A DNA stretch of 64,000 nucleotides. Source: Trichobilharzia szidati. Taxonomy: Eukaryota > Platyhelminthes > Trematoda > Strigeidida > Schistosomatidae. The notes beneath the pieces are model-generated. The model was not told the origin of the DNA and did not search any database. It worked only from the letters and a program-made list of their open reading frames with translations. Position 1 is the first letter of the stretch. Each line of letters opens with the position of its first letter. Of this stretch, positions 11,301 to 20,909 are shown piece after piece. The stretch lies in the NCBI GenBank assembly GCA_944472155.2, contig OX235277.1, forward strand, positions 32,436,804 to 32,500,803, written 5' to 3'. The position numbers and the translations under genes are program-made.

Positions 11301-12118
11301 TTGACCACTTCACCTATTTGGGAAGTTGTATCAGCACCAACGGATTGATTGGTGACGAAATCTCAGCACGGATCCAGAAAGCTAGGGCTGCTTTCGCTAA
11401 CTTACACCATCTCTGGCGTAGGCGTGACATCCGGCTGTCAACCAAGGGACGTGTATACTGCTCATCAGTTCGCTCCGTCCTTCTCTATGGCGGTGAGGCG
11501 TGGCTATTGAGAGCGGAAGACATGAAGAGATTGTCTGTTTTTGACCACAGATGTTTACGATCTCTTTCTCAAGTTAGGTGGCATAATAAGGTAAGTAATG
11601 TTGACGTTAGGCGTAGAGTGTTGGGCAAAGAGGGAAAATCACTCGAAGAGGCTATGAAGTTACATAGATTGAGATGGTTAGGCCACGTGCTGCGCATACC
11701 TGACCATCGTCTCCCCCGACGGGCATTACTAGCTGATATAGGTGCAGGCTGGAAAAGAGTAAGCGGTGGCCAAACAAAAACATGGCATCAATCCATGAAA
11801 TCCCTGACAGTTAAACTGGGTCAGGTAGGGAGATGCAGACTTCCGGGTTGGGGCCCTCGGGACTCTAAGAATCAATGGCTGGAGACAATAGGTGACATGG
11901 CTCAAAATCGTTGTCAATGGCGCAGATGTATTCAGTCTCTTTAACCTTCATATTCCTTTCTACCATTACTCATTCTGTTTCAATCTTATACTTATCTAAA
12001 TTCTATTGATTCTCTTCTCTCCTTTTCCCGTCTACCTTTGTGTGCTATTTGGAACGTGGCAACTCAAACTGCTGCACTTCGGTGCCAAGTTCTATGTTGA
12101 ATCCAGACATACAGACAG
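8356..12118 (+). mobile_element. Full-length RTE-clade (SR2-like) non-LTR retrotransposon
   Basis: About 3.76 kb between perfect 12-bp target-site duplications, inserted in CR1-like copy A. It has a short 5' leader containing GTGGTGGTCGGGCTTG, one long ORF encoding endonuclease and reverse transcriptase, a roughly 170-bp 3' UTR and a short CA/GA-rich end (ACATACAGACAG). Single-ORF organisation with an apurinic-type endonuclease is typical of the RTE clade; similarity to SR2-like schistosome elements is from memory. Intact ORF, intact duplications and insertion inside another repeat all point to recent activity. Confidence 0.93.
8516..11944 (+). CDS. RTE LINE polyprotein: AP endonuclease + reverse transcriptase
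   Basis: Uninterrupted frame of 1142 codons from this first in-frame ATG; the frame is open upstream to a GTG at 8381, so the true start is uncertain. N-terminal ~140 residues are low complexity. The endonuclease (about residues 145-420) shows GAFNVRTLC, VSETRIQD (catalytic Glu), VVLAGDFNAQVG, IDHIAIS and DTDHALV (catalytic Asp-His). The RT follows: KRGKAAGPDGI, NQAGFRPGRGC, IFLDLKAAFDSV (first Asp), TSGVRQGCPLSPFLFN and LEYADDIVLLG (YADD intact). A C-terminal domain has SVLLYGGEAWLL and LRWLGHVLRIP. Nicks target DNA and copies its own RNA into it. All visible catalytic residues are present, so it may be functional. Confidence 0.93.
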   Translation: MTSYKSQNIMPDRSGPGLTTTALSAAVSQGRSDKYATETHQIKNNKQKQAVCDRPQAVVPWALRSRNQLPRCGQPGSNNRPHNPKSTRNLSIPHSPLSSSSSLLSCLPSTNATPLLNGSSLPVHSVCTDNDGSQKATIDSLLKPRHQFHIGAFNVRTLCQIGQQASLAKTLASRAIDVCCVSETRIQDLSVVIHLTPPGQQDESAKFTLRVSGDATASSRGLAGVGIALSTKAEKTLLDWIPVDSRMCAVRLNGSVKRRKDCTTRRCLFVISAYAPTDCSSDETKDESYQKLSSLLRKAKRSDIVVLAGDFNAQVGKLCQSEKNVGGTYGIPCQRTDNGDRLLQFCSDNHLFLVSTNFKHKERHCLTWRPPSSNQRWTQIDHIAISHRWRGSVGDCRSFWNTCVDTDHALVRARVCLRLNGRRKQLAVNPSRPQLDLETKSLFEEELAKHISEFDSCAHPEEAWKNIKSGIDTAVKAVNKVNPKVSKNHWFSTASSELIDARGLIPASSEFNGERKLHKRKLTKSLRKDREQWWLTKAKEMEKASAIGNTRQLFRLIRETGGRRQIISETICEKNGSLISSQDRRLERWKEHFEEQFNLPTATLSLPAIQHTPEWDIDTGPPSVSEVTKAICNLKRGKAAGPDGIIPEVFKYGGDILVHSLTKVLGNVWESETVPSDWGKSLIIPIFKKGDKSSCDNHRGISLTNIVSKILGSVIMNRLSRTREEQTRENQAGFRPGRGCIDHIFTLRQILEHRHTFRRPTIAIFLDLKAAFDSVDREVLWQCLTMNGVPRKYIALIEALYSNSRSCVRAYGELSSELITTSGVRQGCPLSPFLFNFIIDMLMEVSLTGLNDLGIDLLPGNSLIDLEYADDIVLLGEDADRMQSLLNTLSSNLRMFGMRFAPVKCKMLLQDWTTSTPSLVIGSEVIEHVDHFTYLGSCISTNGLIGDEISARIQKARAAFANLHHLWRRRDIRLSTKGRVYCSSVRSVLLYGGEAWLLRAEDMKRLSVFDHRCLRSLSQVRWHNKVSNVDVRRRVLGKEGKSLEEAMKLHRLRWLGHVLRIPDHRLPRRALLADIGAGWKRVSGGQTKTWHQSMKSLTVKLGQVGRCRLPGWGPRDSKNQWLETIGDMAQNRCQWRRCIQSL

Positions 12119-12130
12119 ATGTGAATGGAA
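12119..12130 (+). repeat. Target-site duplication of RTE element, right copy
   Basis: Exact copy of 8344-8355. Immediately after it the CR1-like RT frame of copy A resumes. Confidence 0.95.
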
Positions 12131-13484
12131 ACGAGCCATCCTATCCCTTATCTTCAAGGGTGGTGAACGGCAGAATGCGACCAGTTACAGACCAGTTGAG
12201 CTACTTCCACTGTTATCGAAGATATTGCAAAGTCTCATTGACAACCACATGAGAAAATACTTCGACGGAACTAACCTGCTCCATGAAGCACAGCACGGTT
12301 TCGGGAGGGGAAGATCCTGTGTGACGAATCTTCTACTAGCTTGGAACGATTGGACACTATCCTGGGACGTAAAGGTACTAGTCCATGTGATCTTTCTCGA
12401 CTTTGCGAAAGCATTCGACACAGTTCACCATGGTCTCTTCCTTCACAAAATAAGCAAGGCGGGTGTTTCTGGAGCACTTCTCGCATGGCTGAAAGATAAC
12501 TTAGGCGAGAGAGAACTCTGCACCAAAGTCAACTGCATCCGATCATCCTGGCACACCGCAGCATCAGGGGTTCTTCTGGGTTCTATCTTAGGGCCGTTGA
12601 TGTTTTTGATTTTTATCAACGACCTGCCCTGTCAACTGAACTGCTCTGCGCTTCTTTACACTGAAGACGTAGAGATTTGGAGAGCAGTAAACTCATCGGA
12701 AGACTCCGACAGATTGCAGGCTGACCTGCGAACTCTGGGAGACTGGGCTCTGGCTAACGGAATGCCTTTCAACCTAAAGAAGTACAAAGTAGTGCAACTT
12801 CATTCCGGCAGGTCACAGAGTGTAAATTACACCCTTGGTGGCCAGAACTTGAGTTGTGTGCCGTCAGAGTGCGATCTAGGTCTTATTCTGACAGAAAAGC
12901 TAGACACCAGTGGAAATTACACGGGGGACGTCGCTAAAGCCTACGCAACTTTACACTTTATGCATAGGCAGCTGGGAGCTCTTACTCCCGAACTATTCTT
13001 AAGGTTGTATAAGACATACGTGAGGCCACACCTTGAGATGCATAATATCATTGCTCCTCCGCTACTCAAAAGGATGCTAACATTCTAGAAAGTGTCCAGA
13101 GACGAGCGACAAAATGGATGATCGGCCTCCGCAACAAATCATATGAGGAAAGACTGAAGAAATTAAGTCTTTTCACACTTAGTTACCGTAGTCATAGGGG
13201 AGACCTCATCACCGTCTATAAGATCTTAAATGGCCAGGCCCACCCTAATAAAAGCATCCTGCCAATAAGTGATTATAGGCTTCCACGAGGTAACCCGCTA
13301 AGTATAGCACACCAGAGACCAAAGACTCGAGTGCGTTCACATTTCTTTTCGCTTTGAGTTTGCCATCTCTGGAACGCTTTACCGGCGGCCGTGACTACAG
13401 CGCCATCTGTGGAGACTTTTAAGCGGAAGCTGGATAATCATGCACAAATGCATGGTTTGTGTCTCAATGGCTTATCCTCTTAAA
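12131..13484 (+). pseudogene. CR1-like LINE copy A, reverse transcriptase and C terminus
   Basis: RT sequence almost identical to copies B (33.1-34.4 kb) and C (62.5-63.9 kb): QHGFGRGRSCVTNLLLAWNDW, VIFLDFAKAFDTV, LGPLMFLIFINDLP. The catalytic YADD-type box reads YTED (Glu codon at 12663-12665), so an essential Asp is lost. After KRMLTF the frame is broken at about 13078; the next frame continues into a thumb/C-terminal domain and meets TGA at 13355-13357, beyond which CHLWNALPAAV continues in frame. The open frame visible from 12006 is a chimera, because its first part lies in the RTE 3' UTR. Confidence 0.9.
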
Positions 13485-14019
13485 ATTTGAAACCACACTG
13501 TCAATGGATAAGCATACAAGCTAAATCCCCACGACCCGTTCTGTCTTCTCTCACTGTGCCGACTACTCTATCTTTTCCTTAGGTCACCTCTATTATTTAT
13601 TATTTCACCTTTATTATTTCACTTATCTCAACCTATATTATCTACACTACAACCTATTATTATTACTATTCTGCTTTTATGACTACACCGAATAACCAAC
13701 GGGTGTTAGGTCAAACTCAATTCACGGCAGCAACTCAGTCCTAACATACTGCACACTACAAACCACATCTTGACCAATCCTCGCACCACTCCTCTTGGAG
13801 TCTACCAGAGCTAAGGCAGTCGAGTGGCGGGACTTACTACGCATAAGTTCACCGAAGATCTGGAACCTCTACCTTACAATCAAGAAGCGAGCTCAAAGAA
13901 ATCACTGGTTTATACTAGCTCGTAATCAGGATATTGGATATTGGATGGGGGTTTTCACCTGCTTTTGAATATTTTCAAGCATTAAAATTTAAATGTCCTT
14001 GCATGAAGGATCTAGGTAA
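13485..14019 (+). mobile_element. CR1-like copy A, 3' UTR, tail and shared flank
   Basis: Matches 34441-34980 of copy B almost throughout. The LINE 3' end is the short tandem ATATTGGATATTGGAT (about 13930-13946); copy C ends in the same kind of repeat. Beyond this tail A and B still match for about 70 bases, through the GATCTAGGTAA stretch, whereas C does not. Confidence 0.85.
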
Positions 14020-14477
14020 AATAAAAATGCCTTAGCCTATAGCAAATCCAGTACTCCAACGGTTAATCCTTTACCGAAAACAGCACACACCAACTCGATA
14101 GACATAGGTGAACATGATGCTGAAATTCCTCTTAACATAGGGTCGTCATGTCAAAGAGTACTACTGGGTGCTGAACCATATTCGGGGCTGATTAACGAAC
14201 TTAAGTACTTCAAATGCTATTTCAAATCTCATCTTTACCTGATCCTCACAAATGCTAGATCCGTTCTAAATAAACTACCGATGCTCAGAGCACTCACAGT
14301 AATATACAAACCCCCTATAATTGTCATCACTGAATCCTGGTGTAACTCGAACATACTGGATGAAGAGATAAGCTTAGATAACTACACACACTTTCGGTGT
14401 GACAGGGAGGGTGGTAAGGGAGGGGATTCTCTTATGTACTTTCTGAATGCACTTACTGTATCACAGCTAGAAAGTAT
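14020..14477 (+). pseudogene. Internal fragment of CR1-like endonuclease (inverted copy of 18.8-19.2 kb)
   Basis: Encodes the N-terminal endonuclease segment, including LILTNARSVLNK, IIVITESWCNSN and FRCDREGGKGGDSLMYFL, nearly identical to the minus-strand element at 18760-19200 (one amino-acid difference over the 64 clearest residues). It lacks both the 5' end and the RT/3' end. Normal LINE insertions keep the 3' end, so this piece probably arrived by DNA rearrangement or was cut later. It abuts copy A on the left and repeat X on the right. Confidence 0.85.
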
Positions 14478-14504
14478 ATATATATTTATTCCTGTTTATG
14501 CAGG

Positions 14505-14752
14505 AACATACCAATTGTACAGGCATGGATAAGTTATTATACATATTACAGTTTGTTTGTTCAATCTAACATTAGAGCCAGTCAAAACAGTCTGTAGAAT
14601 AGTCTGTCTGTGTAACACATAAAGAGATATAGAGATATTGTCTTCGCATTAACAAAAAACCCAGACATCAGATGAATGTAATACAAATATCTGGGAAAAA
14701 TAAAGCTTGAAGTCAATTCTCCTATATAACTTTGTTGTGAACAGCATCCTTG
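14505..14752 (+). repeat. Dispersed repeat X, copy 2
   Basis: Colinear with 7655-7915: TGTACAGGCATGGATAAG near 14517, AGAGATATTGTCTTCGCATT near 14630, and AATAAAGCTTGAAGTCAATTC near 14700. Possible TG...CA ends (about 14517-14752) would fit a small LTR, but I see no flanking duplication or primer-binding site. Confidence 0.5.
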
Positions 14753-15179
14753 ACTGAAAGTTTATTGATGTATTATTTTGAGTCAATAATGTATTTATTC
14801 CATTTTTTTCACCAGTCTAACCGTAGTTTTATAATAGGAAAGAAATTTGATCTTTGATACGAAAATTAGATAAGGTCATGTTGGATTGTTTTACTGCATC
14901 AAATGGGGCCGAGGTCGATTCCAGAACCATCCATTTGCGCCATTTGCGTCAGCATGGCAGACTGTACATGTAAGTTGAGTAATACACTGAAAACTGCCTG
15001 AAAACCAGTTGCTTCTTTATTTCAGATCAAGAATACTCCTTGTACAGAATGTTGGCCAGCGTTTTCAAGTGGTTGCATCGGATCGTTCATGGAATTTGAG
15101 TTTGAATTTACTGAAATGGTCATTTCAGTTTAGATATTGGGTTGTTCGACCTCAACCAGGAGGTATATAGAAGATTACG
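14753..15179. other. No gene recognised; contains a short perfect palindrome
   Basis: No repeat or coding motif recognised. A 20-bp inverted repeat, ACTGAAATG-GT-CATTTCAGT, lies at 15110-15129. The right part may be the 3' UTR end of the minus-strand CR1-like element. Confidence 0.4.
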
Positions 15180-15325
15180 CTCAGCAGGGAGATAAAGTAT
15201 GTAAATATGGAAAGAACTTTATTATTTTATGTACATATAAATGTATATCATTGTGCAGTAAACACTACCCATAATCTAGTTGTGTTTCATGTAATTTTGC
15301 GAAGTCTTAGAGTTTATTTAGTGTC

Positions 15326-15333
15326 GTAATATT
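15326..15333 (+). repeat. Merlin target-site duplication, left
   Basis: GTAATATT here is repeated exactly at 16112-16119, directly outside both inverted termini. Eight base pairs is the size known for Merlin/IS1016-type insertion. Confidence 0.92.
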
Positions 15334-16111
15334 GGTGACTCTAAACTTTAGGAACCCAAGCGAACGAACGGACAAATGACCTTGACAAGGACAATTTTAA
15401 CCAATCAGAAGGCTTAAAATGAACGGCGCATAATTTTAATAAATCGTTTATACACAAGTAAAGCAATGTTAAAAAATAGTTACAAAGGATAGCGTTCTCG
15501 TATATGTTGCAGAAAAGTCCCAATTAGACATAGGAGTCTTTAAAGTCATGTTAAACCAAAACCTATACATAAACTCGTCGAGATAACTGTAAATCATTGG
15601 ATTTCTTGATCCATTCACCGATCTTATTCGTTTTTTGAGATGACTCCAGAAACTTTCAATGGAATTAGTATGAGTTCCATTGAAAGGATTTATAAATCCG
15701 GTTGTATGGTTGACAACCTCATGAATATAACCAAGATTTGATAATTGGCGGTAACTACTCCACTCATCTGTATGTACTGTTGTTCCCGGCAGCACTAAAC
15801 GTTGGATAATGGGCAACAATATATTCGCACTGCGATCAGGAATCGCTTCTATATATCCCTTGTGTAGGGTGGTGTCATATATGCCCAGCACCCATTGTTG
15901 ATTTGAAGCCATTCCTCCTCTATTATATTTCGTTTTATTAACACCGTCTCATCCACATGAACAGTAACAACAACTCCGCCGAGTACTTGGGTCAATCTGG
16001 AGCGAATTTGCATCGCAAACGATGTACAGCAACCATTGCCAGTCAGATGATTGCCTGCTCAAGGTCATCCGTTCTCAAGGTTATTTTGGGTTCCCAAAGT
16101 TCAGAGTCACC
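15334..16111 (-). mobile_element. Merlin DNA transposon (internally deleted), with 8-bp TSD
   Basis: A 778-bp element with terminal inverted repeats beginning GGTGACTCT.AACTTT.GGAACCCAA at 15334 and, inverted, ending at 16111 (24 of 26 positions match). It is flanked by a perfect 8-bp duplication, GTAATATT. It carries the C-terminal part of an ISXO2/IS1016-type transposase on the minus strand. Merlin is a known cut-and-paste superfamily in schistosomes. It sits in the 3' UTR of the CR1-like element, so it is younger than that element. Confidence 0.93.
15469..15957 (-). pseudogene. Merlin transposase, C-terminal part
   Basis: The open frame from 15912 shows WVLGIYDTT, TVHTDEWSSYRQL (second catalytic Asp) and HTNSIESFWSHLKKR (acidic third position), the ISXO2-like catalytic core. 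Upstream, VHVDETVLIKR (first catalytic Asp, codons at 15949-15957) lies in a different frame; a one-base deletion at about 15926-15931 separates them. The usual N-terminal region is mostly absent because the element is short. The enzyme would cut the terminal repeats and reinsert the element, but this copy cannot encode it. Confidence 0.88.
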
Positions 16112-16130
16112 GTAATATTTAGTAATGAGT

Positions 16131-19100
16131 CTAGGCTTTGTAGTGTTCTAATAGCTCATGCGTTTTGGAAATAAGTGGTGCGCTGTGATTGGCATAGTCA
16201 TTGGGATGAAGCAGTTTATATAGCAAGCGTTTGAAGGTTATAATAGAGTGACAGGTCCTTATTTCTAGGGGCAAACTATTCCAGATCTTAGAGTACATGA
16301 CTATGAAGAAGTTTGCACGGAGTGCTGTCTTACAGTTTTTCCTAGATACTTTGCACGTTCGGTCACGAAGGTTGTAAGAGCCTTCCGGTGAGAACTGTAT
16401 CTCCTTGCTGTCTGAGAATGATAGTTTAGGCAATATTTTAAAGAGGAATGTTAGGTTAATGCTCAGTCGTCTCATCCAGAGTGGGTCGATACCTAGAGTT
16501 ATACACCTTGATGTGTAGTCCTTTTCACAGTCAAATCCTAGTAGTCTAGACGTGAAGTATCGTTGGACGCTTTCTATTTTAAGTTTGTCACTTACGCGAG
16601 TGCTGCTGAGAATAAATGGACAATATTCAAGTAGTGGTCTGACACAAGTTTTATATAATAATAGTTTCGCTTCGTAGCTGTGGAAATTCCTGAGTATGCA
16701 TCCTAAGAGCATCCTCGATTTACGCGTCTGTGTCGCCACTTGCTCAGAAAATGTCAGGTCACTAGAGTACCTGAGTCCTAGGTCAGCAACACTTTGGAGT
16801 TTAGGCAAGTCAAGAGATTCAAGTACCAGTTTAATGTTTTTTGAGGTTGTCCTGGAACAGATCCAACCACATTTTTTAAGGTTGAGTATTAGGTTCCATT
16901 TGGTGCACCATGCAGTTACTCGATCTAGTTCTTCCTGAATAGCTTTCTGAAAGTACCCTAAGTCATCACAGTGGAATGTGTAAGCTACTTTAAGATCATC
17001 TGCAAAGATGAATGGTTTACCCAGTGAGAAACAGCTGCATATGTCGTTGACATATAGAGTGAATAGAAGGGGGCCTAAGACGCTACCTTGAACTACTCCA
17101 GAAGTGACTGGACTAAATTTAGAATTTACAGAACCCAGTCTAACTACTTAGGACCTATTGTTAAGGAATGATTCAATCCATCCTAATAATGGGTTACTTA
17201 TTCCTAAAGAGTTTAGCTTATTTATTAGAAGCAAATGGTCAACGCGGTCAAAGGCTTTGCAGATGTCGAAGTAGATGACTAGTACTAGTTGTTGTTTGTC
17301 TCGGCTGCTAGTTATATAGTTAAAGAAGTCAAGGTGACATGTCATGCATGATCTGGATTTTAGGAATCCATGTTGGTTTGGACTTAGAATATTGCAGCTG
17401 AGCATATGTTTGAGGATATCATCTTTAACTATTCGTTCAATGATTCTAGATACTATGGGTGTAATATTGATTGGCCTATAGTTGTTGACTTCAGTTTTTG
17501 ATCCGGATTTGTGTTTAGGTACTATAAATGTCGTTTTCCATTTATCTGGACAGGTTTGGCTTTCTAGGGACATTGTAAAAATCTTAAGTAATAAAACGGA
17601 AATGTCAGAACCACCGTGCTTATAAAGATACGATAGTATACTGTCAAAACTGGCACTACTAGAGCTTTTAGGAGTATTAACGGCTTGGTTAATATTCGAG
17701 TAAGTGAAATGAACTGTAGTGATTTGTTTCAGCGTTGAAGCAGAAGGGAGTACTATTGTAGATTGTAAATCGAGAAGTGGACTTGTAGGCTTAAGGTAGT
17801 TAGCTGCAAACGTCTCATTCAACAGTTCACACATGTCTGCATGGTTGCTGTATAGTTTACCCTTGTTTATAAGGAGAGAAATTTTATGGCTTTGGCGATT
17901 CATTCGTTTCTTTAGTATTTCTGTGAGAGCACCTACTCTGGTGGTGCTGGCTAGTGCGGTGCATTCTTCATTTCTCATACGCAAGTTACGAGCTTGCGAG
18001 ATGGAGCTAAGAGTACTAAGTATTGACCCTAGTGTACTAAAGTCGTGTCGCCTGAAGTAACTTGTTGACAGTCTTTTCAGTTTCCTACGATCCTTTGGCT
18101 TTATGAATAACTTTCTATGTGGGGAAAACTTTAGTGTTTGAAATGGGATGACAGCATCTAAGCATGTGTTGGAGTTATAGTAAAAGATGTCTAGAGCTTT
18201 CGAGAGGCTATCAGTACAGAAGTACTCACTCCATTCTGAGGATCTTAGCATTGATTTTACTAGAGTCCAGTCTGCCTTACTGTAGTTCCTGTAAGTTATT
18301 TGTTGTGAAGTAGGGGCATGGGTTGCATTGCTACTTGACGGAAGTGGCAGTGCACACAGCACTGTTTTGTGGTCACTCCCTGAAAACTCAGAACCTACTA
18401 GGGTAGAAAGAGGACTTATATTGTGGCAGAAGATTAAGTCTAGTACGTTATTACCTCTTGTAGGGGTTGTGACAGTCTGCTTCCAGCCAAGTATATCCAG
18501 TGTGCCTAAGAACTTATCAAATTTAGTTGGACCTGTGGGTATTTCCCAGTTGATTTCTGGTAAGTTAAAGTCTCCACATAGGATCTTATGATCGTAGTGT
18601 AGGGTGGATAATTGTTCTAGAGTATTATTAAGTTGGGTCTCGTAATTACTAAAGGTGCCAGGTGCTCTGTAGGTGCATCCAATTAATACCATTGCGTTAT
18701 TTAAGTGTAAGTTAACCCATAAAGTCTCAGGCATGTCAAGTGTACTACTTTCTAGCTGTGATACAGTAAGTGCATTCAGAAAGTACATAAGAGAATCCCC
18801 TCCCTTACCACCTTCCCTGTCACACCGAAAGTGTGTGTAGTTATCTAAGCTTATCTCTTCATCCAGTATGTTAGAATTACACCAGGATTCAGTGATGACA
18901 ATTATAGGGGGTTTGTATGTTACTGTGAGTGCTCTGAGCATTGGTAGCTTATTTAAAACAGATCTAGCATTTGTGAGGATCAGGTAAAGATGAGATTTGA
19001 AATAGCATTTGAAGTACTTAAGTTCGTTAATCAGCCCCGAATATGGTTCAGCACCCAGTAGTACTGTTTGACATGACGACCCTATGTTAAGAGGAGTTTC

Positions 19101-19424
19101 AGCATCATGCTCATGTATGTCTATCGAGTTGGTGTGTGCTGTTTTCGGTGTAGAATTGAGCGTTTGAGTACTGGATTTGCTATAGGCTAAGGCATTTTTA
19201 TTTTTAATTAAGCTAGAAACGGGGGTAGGGATCTTTATGTGACCTAAACTTGTGCATGTATCAGGTGTGCTTAGTGGATGCGGGTGAACTAGACTGTTCC
19301 TATATTCATGCAAAGGGGGCGCCAGCACTAGCGGTTTAGGAGTAATAGCATCCCTACCAGCTGTTTCTTCAACGCTGACAGGGACGCAGGAGATAAAAAA
19401 TGATTGTGACCTTGTGAAGACCAT
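16131..19424 (-). pseudogene. CR1-like ORF2 (endonuclease-reverse transcriptase) with one internal stop
   Basis: About 1097 codons in one frame, broken only by a TAA at 17148-17150 in SFLNNRS-stop-VVRLG. The N-terminal ~125 residues are low complexity. The endonuclease has LTNARSVLNK, VITESWCN, ILCGDFNLPEINW, VLDLIF and GSDHKTV. The RT has NNYRPINITPIVSRIIERIV, NQHGFLKSRSC, VIYFDICKAFDRVDH, then after the stop VVQGSVLGPLLFTLYVND and FIFADDLKVAY (catalytic pair intact), followed by the thumb with LLEYCPFILS. A normal CR1 ORF2 is about this length. One base change separates it from an open frame; a non-functional copy as it stands. Confidence 0.9.
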
Positions 19425-20909
19425 GGTTTATTATTCCACCTATTGTTAGGTACTAGTTGTGCCCTTTTAAGTGTTTCGTATGTACTGCTTTGTGGGTTAG
19501 TTCCCAGCAGACTTGTACCATATATCCGATCAAAATTTATTTGTGTGCCATACTGTGAATGTCCTGAGTTGTTGGTGGTCGAGTTCTGACTATTGTCACT
19601 TGTACTATTGAGGGTGGCATTGTTTTGGCGTTGGTTATCAGTGTGGACCATGGTGCTGTTTCGCACGTTGTGGGTGCCAATACTATTGACCGTGGGGAAT
19701 GTGGGCTTACTTATACTGCCATTGTTGTTGTTGGCATGATTTGGGGTCATATTCTTCTTTTTTTACCAATGGACTTATGGCTAGGAGAGGGCGGGGTCGA
19801 CTTTCGGGGGATTTTGACTTTTTTCCGGGATTATTTAGTGACATGTCTAAATCTACGGTGATAGGTGGTATAGTTTTATTGGCTATTTGATTACAATCTT
19901 GTGGCCTTTCGGTTGGTGTCGCTCTCTGAGAAGATAATTCTGTGTGGTTAGAGAGGGGTGGTGCGGTGGATTCTACGGTATCTTTCAAAGGGTTGGGTAT
20001 AATTGCTGCTTGCAATGTCCTATTGTTTATTCCACAATTAGACCCAGTGTGATAATTATATACGCGCCTTTCTATGACGGTCTTGTCCACCGCAACCTTT
20101 ATTAGTTTGTAATTTCAGGCTTGCGATAGGGTGTGTTGGGAGTGGATAAATTTTCTGGCTTCAGCCGGTGTTTCGAACTGAAAACGAATAGGACAACACT
20201 TGTCATGTTGAATCTTCTTCAGCCTGTAGCACTTAGTCTTGGAGTTGAGCATTTTCGCCTCACTAAGTAAGATGCGCTGTACCTTTTTTAGTGCCTCATT
20301 GTCCGGAACGTTGTAGACAATAGCATTTAGTTTAGCATCAAGTCGTTTTGTTACTTCTGTGGTAACAAGATTAATGAGGTTATTCACCTTAGATACCGAT
20401 TCCGTGTCAAGTTTGTTAAGGTCTACAGTTCTCATGAGGATAGTTAAAGGTGTCAGTCCACAGACCTGCGATCTGATATCACTAATCTGATCTGATAATT
20501 TGGATATTTTGGTATTGGTTTCAGAAATTCCAGGATCGACTGACTCATTGTTTTTTAAGTCCCTTAACTCGGCCTTAAGTTCTCCTATAGACAACTTTAG
20601 AAGTTCTATTTCTGAAGATGGTATTGAAACAGAGCTTGAAGGCTGGAGTTTTTCGATAAGCACATAAGGTGAAGGGAGGGTTTCTGTATGAGCAGAGGGA
20701 ACTGAACTTTTGGGAGTAGTGCTAATACTAGTTGTCAGTACAGTTTTATCCTCAGATTCAGCTCGACGCTTACGACATACAAGTGGGTTATGTGGCTCAC
20801 TATAACCATTTGTAGGGAGTGTGTTGCTTGATGTAGCAATCAGCGACTTAAAATTAGTCATCAGTTTTACAGGGAATTGAGTTCGTTGCTTTTTACTTTG
20901 GTTAACCAT
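19328..20909 (-). pseudogene. CR1-like ORF1 (nucleic-acid-binding protein), broken
   Basis: Starts at an ATG at 20909 (MVNQSKKQRTQF). A first block of 264 residues has a short predicted coiled-coil region (ELLKLSIGELKAELRDLKNNE) and an esterase-free central domain with IVYNVPDN and CYRLKK, shared with ORF1 relics at 26.5, 47.8 and 58.3 kb. TGA at 20115-20117 interrupts it; the same frame continues (VAVDKTVIERRVYN) to 19707. A frame change near 19720 leads to an Asn/Gln-rich tail to 19328, overlapping ORF2 by about 100 bases. No clear zinc finger is seen. The name is by position and by relation to the other ORF1 copies. Confidence 0.75.

Noticed and set aside
12006..12130. Start of a 360-codon frame upstream of the CR1 RT
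   Set aside because: The segment is RTE 3' UTR; the frame crosses the insertion junction by chance.
14970..15030. GTAAGT ... TTATTTCAG resembling an intron
   Set aside because: Flanking sequence has no coding pattern and such short signals are expected by chance.
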